Shown: positions 46,137 through 55,900 of the stretch, in pieces
Layout: the number at the start of each line of letters is the position of its first letter
How positions within the stretch are numbered: the first letter of the stretch is position 1
Assembly (NCBI GenBank): GCA_910591455.2
Contig: OU342808.1
Span: 4,432,607-4,496,606 of the forward strand
From: Pholis gunnellus
Taxonomy: Eukaryota; Chordata; Actinopteri; Perciformes; Pholidae
Length of the DNA: 64,000 nt
Direction of reading: 5' to 3'
Notes under the pieces: model-generated
Database searches by the model: none
What the model saw: the letters and a program-made list of their open reading frames with translations, nothing else
Told to the model about the DNA's origin: nothing
Program-made: the position numbers and the translations under genes

Positions 46137-46766
46137 GAATTGTTAGGTTCAGAACCTCTCAGAACTGTGGAAGGCCGCATGTTGAAAAGCAGCCCAGAGG
46201 AGAAGAAGCCCCCCCCCCCTTTGCTCCCATTCTGATGGAGGACAGGAATCGGCAGGTCCAGATCAAAATCACAAGATATTTAATAACCAACAGAAGCCAA
46301 AACAGCTGCAAACTGAAGTACACCATGAATGATAAAACAAACATAATATTCCATAAATGTGAGACCGCGTTCAGGCCACCCAGCAAACTGGTGTGTTCAC
46401 TGGATGGCCCCAAGGAAGTCTGACTCTCTCCTGGGATTCACAGCCCTTTGTCCCCCCAAAGTTACATTCCTGAGCCTATCGATCAGCTCAGTGATTGGCT
46501 CATCCAATAAGCCCCTCCTGGGCAGATGACCCATTGTTCTGTTCTTCTCACCTAGATCAGCCAGCTTCGTTCCAACCCCCGCTGGCAGACACCTCCTCAC
46601 ATTCTTGGGGCCAGTTCCTTTGTTTGATTCGCCAAACCCCCGCTTACAGTATGAAATGACCTCTGATGATGAAATTACTTCTTGGTCTAAACTCTTACAT
46701 GTAAACACACTGTAACATATAATATCAATGCTAGGAGCGCTTTAAAACTTAAATCCCTCACAGAAT
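46137..46766. mobile_element. Solo LTR, present only in the left arm
   Basis: The right arm reads straight through GGTGGAATACTGGG, whereas the left arm is interrupted. The insert 46,141-46,762 (622 bp) begins TGTTAGG and ends CCCTCACA, so it has TG...CA ends with an imperfect inverted repeat, and is flanked by GAAT at 46,137-46,140 and 46,763-46,766. That is the signature of a solo LTR left by recombination of an LTR retroelement. The arm comparison fixes both ends exactly. No coding capacity. Confidence 0.88.
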
Positions 46767-46980
46767 ACTGGGTAGTTTGACCTCTTCTGGCCTATACAAC
46801 TTCAAATGAACGCTCTGAGTGGCATGGACGGTAGAAATCACTCTTGCTTCAAGAGCTCATATGTCATGAAAATATGTAACCTTTGACAAGAGGTCACGAG
46901 TTTACTTTGCTTCATTATAAAGGATCAGAGGCAGAAAAGGCATGAAAGCTTACCAACGGCTGGGTCTTATGCCTTCATGT

Positions 46981-47422
46981 CTAATTCAACTGTTGACTGT
47001 GGGGAGTATCCGGAGTTACTATGACACTGTTTCTGGATGGATGTGGATTTTGACTAGTTCTGTGGGTTGCATGATTGCAGAACATGAAGCAGTGTAGCCT
47101 ATCAAGGTGTCTGTGAGCTTGAAGAAGTTTCAGTCCATCTTTAGACTCTGCCATGCAGAAACAGTGGGAGCTTACTCGCATAGCTCAGGATGCAGCTCCC
47201 GGTTTGTTAAAGGAAGACAACAGTTCAGCATCTAACCCTGTATGTTTGCCTGGCTCCCAACCAAATACCTGTATTTTATTGCATTCCTCTTCAAGTATTA
47301 TCCCAGCCAGGAGAATCATGCGATTGTTAGCGTGTGTGCGTGCGTCCGCAAGTGAGTTTGCACATCTGTGTCTGTCCACGGCTAATCTCACATTGTGCTG
47401 CAGCATGCGGCATCATATTTGA
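46981..47422. other. Arm segment with overlapping opposed open frames
   Basis: A 66-codon minus-strand frame and an 89-codon plus-strand frame overlap here and are both kept open in the other arm (49,246-48,805), with one to three residue differences. Preservation is expected from arm identity alone and neither product looks like a known protein, so I do not call genes. Confidence 0.3.
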
Positions 47423-47773
47423 TGTGGCCAGTAAAGGCTGCATGCTCAAAGACCACTAATGGTTGCAGTGACTGACACTTTCTCAAAACACCTTTGTGTG
47501 CCTGTTTTATACTGCCATTGACTGCCTGCTGACTCCACACTTACTATTCACGATTTAGGACCCTGAGGATTTGTAACCACAACTATTTTGCACCCATTTT
47601 GAATGTTATCAACGGATTGAACGGGTGATATCAGTGGTTGTCACGACCATTCTAGCGCTTCAGACGGGACAAACTGCCCCTTTCCTCCTTGTGAAAGTTA
47701 AACGTAACAGTGTACAATTGAAAGGACACTTCAGGTTTAGGCAACATAACTACATGGTTAGTTTTAGGAAAAG

Positions 47774-48453
47774 ATTTTGGTTTGTGTTAAATAACTATGT
47801 TTTTTGGTAACTAATGTAAATGGCGTTAGTTAAGTAGCCTAAGTTACGTAACAAATGTACAATGTTGTCTTCTTGTGTTCGTAAGGGTGATGAATAGATT
47901 ATAATGAACCGGTATGTGTAACAGGCCACAGCTTAGCCATATCTAGGAGGCGGATAACCGCTGATAACTCTCATCTGATTGGCTCTGTTGTACATTTGGG
48001 AGCTCACATGTAAAGAATTTATCGGAGCAGTGCTTATAGAGATTAACTTTCTTCTATCATTATCATTGCAGAAAAAAAAGAACAGATGTATTTTGCACAG
48101 TAAGCAGAAGTAGAGTTTTTTTTTAATATACCCATATCCAGATGTGTAATATGTGTCCGTTCTGAGTTCTGGCCCACACATAGTTAACATTAGATGTTTC
48201 ATCCACCGGAAAAGACACTCATTCTCATTTTGAAACAGGAAATAGAGGAATGTGCAGGGTAAACCCACATGAACACAGTTCATCCCTCTCATTTATTTTC
48301 ACAGTGCTTTTTGAGACTGCTGTTTTTTTGCAGTACTGGTAGTCGTGTTTTTAACCTTCTTTTTATTTAGCCTCAATTGTGTGTGTTCCCTCTTTTCAAC
48401 CATTTCCATGTTCCCAGGTGTTATTCTTGACCTGTCCACCAGATGGCCTCAGA
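47774..48453. other. 680 bp spacer of the inverted duplication
   Basis: Unique to the centre. The left part continues the dispersed repeat beyond the arm edge (TTTTGGTTTGTGTTAAATAAC, then GTTACGTAAC near 47,845). The right part is AT-rich with no recognisable feature. Confidence 0.6.
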
Positions 48454-49887
48454 CTTTTCCTAAAACTAACCATGTAGTTATGTTGCCTAAACCTGAAGTG
48501 TCCTTTCAATTGTACACTGTTACGTTTAACTTTCACAAGGAGGAAAGGGGCAGTTTGTCCCGTCTGAAGCGCTAGAATGGTCGTGACAACCACTGATATC
48601 ACCCGTTCAATCCGTTGATAACATTCAAAATGGGTGCAAAATAGTTGTGGTTACAAATCCTCAGGGTCCTAAATCGTGAATAGTAAGTGTGGAGTCAGCA
48701 GGCAGTCAATGGCAGTATAAAACAGGCACACAAAGGTGTTTTGAGAAAGTGTCAGTCACTGCAACCATTAGTGGTCTTTGAGCATGCAGCCTCTACTGGC
48801 CACATCAAATATGATGCCGCATGCTGCAGCACAATGTGAGATTAGCCGTGGACAGACACAGAGGTGCAAACTCACTTGCGGACGCACGCACACACGCTAA
48901 CAATCGCATGATTCTCCTGGCTGGGATAATACTTGAAGAGGAATGCAATAAAATACAGGTATTTGGTTGGGAGCCAGACAAACATACAGGGTTAGATGCT
49001 GAACTGTTGTCTTCCTTTAACAAACCGGGAGCTGCATCCTGAGCTATGCGAGTAAGCTCCCACTGTTTCTGCATGGCAGAGTCTAAAGATGGACTGAAAC
49101 TTCTTCAAGCTCACAGACACCTTGATAGGCTACACTGCTTCATGTTCTGCAATCATGCAACCCACAGAACTAGTCAAAATCCACATCCATCCAGAAACAG
49201 TGTCATAGTAACTCCGGATACTCCCCACAGTCAACAGTTGAATTAGACATGAAGGCATAAGACCCAGCCGTTGGTAAGCTTTCATGCCTTTTCTGCCTCT
49301 GATCCTTTATAATGAAGCAAAGTAAACTCGTGACCTCTTGTCAAAGGTTACATATTTTCATGACATATGAGCTCTTGAAGCAAGAGTGATTTCTACCGTC
49401 CATGCCACTCAGAGCGTTCATTTGAAGTTGTATAGGCCAGAAGAGGTCAAACTACCCAGTATTCCACCAGACTAAAGCAAAGATAAGGGTGAGTGAAGTG
49501 TAAAACAAAATGCTAAATGGTTCAAGTTTTTAATTTCCTTCTGTTCTAACTTGTCATTTGGCAAACCACTGCCCTAGGAAATATGATGATGGCGAGGTCT
49601 GTTAATCATGTGTGGAGCAACAAGCGGACACTGTTCAGAAAATACACGTTTCTGGTGAATTGTTTAAACCCTGTTTTTTGAGAACCACACACTACATTTC
49701 ATTGTATTGGGGTTGAGTCGGATATCTCAAAACCTGGACGAATAAAACCAAAACTATCTGAAGTGACAAGTGACAAAATGTTTTTTTGTAATTTTGATGA
49801 ACCGGCTCTTCAAAATTGGGGTTAATATTACAGTCCATGTGCTTCAAGACGTTTACTGTGAGGTTGATTGTTGGGAACGCCTCGGCC

Positions 49888-49950
49888 CACCTGACCAGCA
49901 GCTGCTCCCAATCAGCAATCAATTAGCAGCTAGGAGGATCCTTTTTAAGG
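49888..49950 (+). promoter_or_regulatory. Promoter of the right gene copy
   Basis: In order: E-box CACCTG (49,888-49,893), E-box CAGCTG (49,899-49,904), CCAAT (49,908-49,912) and a TATA-like CTTTTTAAGG (49,941-49,950), about 50 bp before the ATG at 49,999. Paired E-boxes close to a TATA suggest tissue-restricted rather than housekeeping expression; which tissue cannot be told from sequence. Confidence 0.5.
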
Positions 49951-49998
49951 AGCGCTCAGACCACTGAGGAGCAGAGCAGTGAATCTAGTGTTAACACA

Positions 49999-50623
49999 AT
50001 GGCTGTGCTGTGCGAGTTGTCTTTGAGGTAAGTCATCAAAGGGTTCCTCTTAAGTGGTTTTTGAGTTGCCTTCTCTCAGTTGGCTGAACTGAACATGATT
50101 GTGTTTGCAGGATGTTGTGGATTTCATGCCTGTTGATCAGCAGTGTGACTTGTCTCCCTGCACCTAAAGGTAACGTTGGCCGTCCAAAGAATGCACAGTT
50201 CTGTCACAATTAATGTCTACTAACTTCACTTTTAAAACCAAATTGATGGAGCGTACTACGCCCCCAACAGGTGCCGATGTCAAGCAAGCGCCCGCTGGGA
50301 GTGGTGGTGTTGGTTCTTGGTATGACAACAGTGGGTTTGCTAACCCAGGTGTAGGCTCGGTTGACACTGGATTCTACTACGCCAACTCCGGGTCCACAGG
50401 CGGCGACGGTGCAGAGTTTCCCAGTGACGGGGGTGAGGCGGAAAGATCTAAGCCAGTGTTCAGTGACGTGTCAAACCTGGAGCCAGTTTACTCATTCAGG
50501 TCCCGCTCACGATACAACAATGGAAGACGCCAGTACTTCCGAACAAGCTACTTTCCTGGACATATCCGGTTTCCACCTATGCCTGTTGCCGAGAACGGCC
50601 CTCAACAACCCATCAAAGGTTGA
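49999..50623 (+). CDS. Small secreted protein, unknown family (right copy)
   Basis: Coding exons 49,999-50,027; 50,111-50,169; 50,271-50,623 (TGA), with donors GTAAGT and GTAACG and acceptors TGTTTGCAG and CCCCAACAG; 146 residues. Residues 1-26 form a signal peptide (MAVLCELSLRMLWISCLLIS..., cleavage near TCLPA). The mature protein of about 120 residues has a Gly/Ser/Tyr-rich N half with NSGFANPGVGSVDTGFYYANSG and a basic Arg/Tyr/Phe-rich C half. No transmembrane segment and no known domain. The gene is transcribed away from the centre of the inverted repeat, divergent from its twin 4.4 kb away. It may be a structural or matrix-like secreted protein, but that is only composition-based inference. 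Confidence 0.87.
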
Positions 50624-50769
50624 TCCAAAGGCGACCAATGAGCATCTTGAAAGGTAGTAAAACTTCTACTCTTTTTGCTTGAGAATTTAAGTTGAGCCAT
50701 TCCTGACCTTGCTGCTTCTGTCTCCCCAGATCTTTAGCTTTAGCCCGACTGGATACCTCTTGAAAGAGA

Positions 50770-50775
50770 AATAAA
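50770..50775 (+). terminator. Polyadenylation signal, right gene copy
   Basis: AATAAA 147 bp after the stop. The last exon probably starts after TCTCCCCAG near 50,730, giving a spliced 3' UTR. Confidence 0.75.
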
Positions 50776-50824
50776 GTTGTGCTTATCTGATCTTCAGTTT
50801 GGTCTTCTCTTGTTGCAGCTTCTG

Positions 50825-52480
50825 ATATGGTGTGGGTAGTAGCTAAACATTTGCTCCAATGGGTGAGGGTGTGCCACTGACTATCTAAAAGCCGCCATGC
50901 TGCACTACCCTCATACGGTGTTCACAGCTCAACACACACTCACACCGTGGGCTGAACTCCTGACAAGACATTTAGAGCTTTATTTGTACATATCTCGTTG
51001 TGCACCAAAAGGTTTTTATTGACACATTTGTGTAATTAAAAGTACTAGGAGGAGAAAGAAATCTGAATTTTATGTTTCAATTTTAATTAGCATTTTAAAG
51101 TGTGTGTGTGTGTTATTGCAGACAATTCATCTGCTCCAAATGTTGTTGCCCCATTTGCATGTCATCTGTTTTTGGTCCCTCAGCCTACTGTGTAACATGC
51201 GTCAATAGCAGGCTGGGCCCCTGAAAGGGTTTCTTTGAGAGGCCCTCCTTTGTGTGTGAGGCACAAAAGCTGGTGAACCGTTCAATTGCAAATCCACAAC
51301 GCTCATGAGAATACAGTGATTGGATTAAAGACTCTTGCTATCACAAAGGCAACACTCATGACTTTTTTTAAAGTTGAAACTTTAATTGTCATTGAAAAAA
51401 TGAATTGTGCAAACTGAGTTAAGTACATTGCTGCATAATCTTAGACAAACTTTTCTTTTACTAGTAGCAAAAAAAACAGGTGCAGAGTGGAGATGCTTCT
51501 GAAACTCACTGATGCCCGCAGGGGTCAACCTGTTCTCATTCCCAATGCGTCATAACAGCTTGGTTGGTGTCACATGACTTGACAGTTGCTCGTCAACATT
51601 GGATTAATCCCAATGTCCCCCAAGCCCTTAAACCCTGAACTCTCAGGGACTTCACTGACGTCACCTGTTAAATGGTTGCATGTGAGGGTTTGGAATGGTG
51701 TAAATACGAATGGGACAGCACGTTGCTGCAACAATGCATGTTGCCATGATGTGCAATTGTGGGTATTTTTTACTTTTTATTCTGATTTAAATGTCTTCCA
51801 GGCTCTCTCCTCACAAAATAAGGTCATTGTCAAATCTATTTTCTCGTTTTTGTCAAAACTGCTTCAATGACAAATGTTTGAATAAAGTTGTGTATAATCT
51901 CTGGCTTTCATGTGTTTTTATGTTCCATCTTTAAGCCTTATTGTTTCTGAGTAAATGTAATATTCCAGGCTGAAATCCCATGCGCTATCCTCTTTGTATA
52001 CCTTTTTACGTCTCCGGCTTCCACTGGTAACTCAGTATTTAAAGTCACTATGTATTGTGGGTAATTCCCTTGGCAAAGTCTGCAGAAATGTGGAATTACG
52101 GAAAGTGTTCATGAAGGGCACTCTGATTAGACAGCGGGACTGACCTAAACCCTCAGACTTTGTGGGCATTAGGGGCGACCGTTGGGGCCATTGGGTCACG
52201 CTCTTTTTCCTAAACCTGACCAAGTGATTCTGTTGCCTAAACTTAACTGCCTGTGAAAACCGAATTTGATTTTGAAAAGACAAGTATGTCACCCATTGCC
52301 TCCAGGTGGTTGCAGCTGCACCCAAATGGATCCGATATCAGCTTTGTCCATGTATCTCTGCTACCCTCCATATTTAATTTGTATTTATTCTCCTCTCTCC
52401 CTCACGTTGTGATCATTTCCTGTAAGCTTTTTCAAAAGAAATAACTTTGTCTCCCTCTTTATGTAAAAAAAAACAAACTT
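50825..52480. other. Intergenic, no gene recognised
   Basis: An AATAAA at 51,881-51,886 followed by GTTGTGTATAATC could be an alternative 3' end for an upstream transcript. A reverse-oriented copy of the dispersed TTAGGTTTAGG-type motif is at about 52,206-52,244. Confidence 0.4.
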
Positions 52481-52919
52481 TATTCAGTAAATGCGTATAC
52501 TACAAGTAACTTGCTTGGACATGCAGTTTTTTACTCAGACTTTAGAAAGAGCCCAAACATATGTTCATGGGAGTTGTCTGAAGGGGCCCTGGGCCCCTGA
52601 ACGAACCCATTGTGTGACGCGGGTCCGGCCCTGGCTCATCCGTGTGACAGCGCGGAGAGCAGCACAAATCGGCGGAAAGGCGCCGAGACCTGGACCCGCC
52701 CCCCCCGGGACACCATCCATCCATCCGGACTAACGCTCCATCTCTCCCGCTGACACAGTCACAACATGCGAAAGGCGACCCGTGAGAGTTTCTGACGAGC
52801 TTTTGGCGCTGCTGTCGTTCTTTTTTTGGCGGGTGGGGGAGTCTAACGGGGACACGGCGAGTAAAGGAGGACTAAGACTACAGAGGAACCGCTCCACACT
52901 CACCGAGCCGCGGATTAAG

Positions 52920-52947
52920 ATGAGCGGTGTCCGCCTCGCTCTCCACG
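52920..52947 (+). CDS. mamdc2: mamdc2 coding exon 1
   Basis: Nine codons plus one base (MSGVRLALH, then V completed in exon 2). Start chosen because the frame joins exon 2 to make an uninterrupted signal peptide; donor CACG/GTAAAT. Confidence 0.85.
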
Positions 52948-55900
52948 GTAAATCCTCCTCATCTCACCACCGGTGAAGTGGTCACTTTAGAGTTTGAGTT
53001 GTTTAGTTGTTTAGTGGAAAGAAATCATCCGAAATACACTTTTAGGAGGTTATTTTACTACTTTGTCTATTTACGTCTGTAGATTTCTCCTAAATTCACC
53101 AAAAGTTAACATTGCATAATGCATCATTTGCATATTTGACAGTATTAAGTTTCATGGAGATATTTATTAGTTCATTTATTTACTCTATTCGCCTGTAGAG
53201 TCTCTAAATGTCTGTAATTGAACTAAACATGTCTTTAAAGGACGTTTTCTCTAAATGTGTTTTTCCTCAGACTGATCCAGAAATCTCGACTTCAGCAGCT
53301 CAAAACAAATTTGCGAAAATGTATTATTTTATGGCTGTTGATAGTAAAATGATTGTCTTAATGTAACTAATCAGCTGGGGAAGTGTCATGGTGATTTCCT
53401 GCTTTCCCCCCTTTACAGTGCTGCTGCTCTGCGAGTTCCTCGGGGCACAGCAGCTGCTGCTGCCCGGGTCCTGCAACTTTGAGCTGGGCACCTGTGGCTA
53501 CACATCAGACCCAGAGTATGGCAGCTGGAGCATGAACGAAGAAGGTACCGTGTCATCACGAGCACTGCTTATTGACAGAAATAAACACGCTTGCAATGCT
53601 TCACGGCCACTCACACTGCCATGGTGGACAGTGAGAAAGTATAGGGCCTTATAGGGACTCTATTCTTTAACCATGTAGAAAATGTAAAAGTAATGCAAGT
53701 CAGGTACTTATTAAGTGTTTTCAAAGGTAACATTACAATTCTAGTGAAGCAATGACATTGTTTGTTCTTTATGCTCTGACAATCTCCACCACAGAAAGAA
53801 TCCTAGCTAATCCCAGTTAGCTCGCGCTACCGTGTCAGATTGAAATAAATAAAATAATGAATGAAGGTGCCTTGCTCTTTGTAGCGCGTCAGTGTCTGGC
53901 ATCAGTTTGTGGCTTCATGTCACCAGCTTCCATTGTGACTCCCAAATGACTCGTAGCCTGTTGCAGTGTCGTTTGTAGCTACATGATGGCTGCAGGTGTT
54001 GAATCCATAGACTGTAGAGAAGAAGTGGACGTCATCGCGACTTCACCTATTGGTTCGTGGACTGATGTTTTGAAGCCTCAAATTCGGCGATTTCGCCATC
54101 GCCATCTTGGATTACGGCCGTGGCCATGTTGTATTTTTTGCAACTGATAACTGGAAGTTAACATATTTGGAATGCAGAGGAGTGATGTAGAGACGCCGTA
54201 TACTTCTCTGGTAGCAGAAGCGACCTGTCAATCACAGTAGCCCCGCTCTAAAGCATCCCCTGCTTTATGGTGTGTTTGACTCTAAATGGACCATAATTTA
54301 CTAAATGAACATCATGCTGTATTGAAGAAGACTTGAAACTAGAGATTGAGACCATAAACTCATGTTTACAATGTTTTACTGAGGTAATAAATCAAGAGAA
54401 AAGTAGAGTAATTTTCTCATTCTCTCTCTCAACTTGTCAATTACAGAGCTTGATTATTGGCCATATGCTTCAAATTATGATGCTCTAGGTCAGAGGTCTT
54501 CAGCAGGGGGTCCGCGACCCCTAGGGGGGTCAACATTTTTGGTTGATTAGACAAAAAAAAAAAAAATGTCAAACATGAATCTGTCCATTATTTTAATAGT
54601 TTGACAGACAATGTTGATATTGGCATTGGTATCAGCTGAAGGTATGTTTCTAAATGTCAGTAGCACGGCCCCCCCTACTCACTGTACCTTCACATGTTTA
54701 AAATAACAACATGAATATATCAACCTGTGTATTAGTTGAATAGCTTAGTATTGAATGCACAAGAACAAGGTATGTTTATACATGGCAATAGGCCCAGTTT
54801 AATATAAAACACAATCTTATACAATATATATAGTCGGGGGTCCCTGCTCCATCTCTCTATCAGTTTGGGGGTCCTGAAAAACATTGCAGACCCCTGCTCT
54901 AGGTACCTCTCTGACGGCGAGTCAGTTTCCTCATGCTGCACACAAAGTGTCTTTTCAAAATACACTTTCATGTTAACAGGAAACGTTGAGTTTCTGCTTG
55001 CTTCATGCAAAGTGTCTTTTAAAAATAAACATCCATGTTCACAGGAAACGTTGAGTTTCTGCTCGCTTCATGCAAAGTGTCTTTTCAAAATAATCTTCCA
55101 ACGTAGGTTTACTTAGATTTTTGGTTAGGTTTAGGCAACAAAACTACTTAGGAAAGGGTGAGGAAAAGATCGTGGTTTGGGTTAGAATAACTGCGTTTGT
55201 AACATAACTGGCATTAGAAAAGTCCGGAAGTTACGTTATAAAACTACGGTAAAATAAGTCATCATTGACTTGGTTTCACATAGGACATAAACAGTGGTCT
55301 CCTGGGTGAAAGTCTGTTTGTTTGACCCATCCATTCACCGCACATAGAGCACTTTCTTGCTCTATGTAATTCGTCAGTTGCACTGCCCGTCTAATATTGG
55401 CATGGATGGGTTTATAGTTACTTGACAGTGTTGATACCAGACATTATGCAAGATATCACGGAAAAAAGCAAAGATTCAAATGAAATTTGAAAAATGGTAA
55501 CATTTTGTGGAGCAGATTTTCCTGTAAACAATTACTATCTTTTAACTCCGTGCTCATGTGGCGACCACTTGTGGGGGCTCTGAACCCCGGGTTGGAAACT
55601 CCTGGGCTAGATAACCAGACACGTGTTTTAATCCCAAAAAGACCATGTGAGTGTATATGTGTGCATTTCAGTCTCACTGCGATGGGTAATAAGACATGAC
55701 TAGGCTTTTCCATGTCATAAAACAGCTCTTTGAGGATTTCCGGTCTGTAGAGACGGTGCCAACACGTCACGTCTCCCACTGCTCTCATTCTACTGGGCTC
55801 ACCAGCTTTTCACCTCATTTTGTTCCTTTCATCGCTCACTACAGAAGTAGTGCACTTAAACTTGCAGTCAAATGGTGGCCGAGACCTTTATTTACCTCAC

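Larger units (their letters stand above)
44776..47773 (-). repeat. Left arm of a 6 kb inverted duplication
   Basis: The reverse complement of 48,454-50,824. After removal of the 626 bp solo-LTR insertion and one target copy the arm is 2,372 bp against 2,371 bp on the right. By eye I noted only ten to fifteen substitutions (for example at the Ala/Thr codon of the gene, and C/T, A/C and A/G differences around 47,250, 47,361 and 47,435), so identity is about 99% or more. The inner edge is at GGAAAAG (47,773), within a dispersed repeat; the outer edge is at CAGAAGCTG (44,776). Confidence 0.93.
48454..50824 (+). repeat. Right arm of the inverted duplication
   Basis: 2,371 bp, the mirror of 44,776-47,773 without the solo LTR. 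Its inner edge cuts the dispersed repeat at CTTTTCC (48,454) and is followed inward by unrelated sequence, so this edge is the truncated one. Confidence 0.93.
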
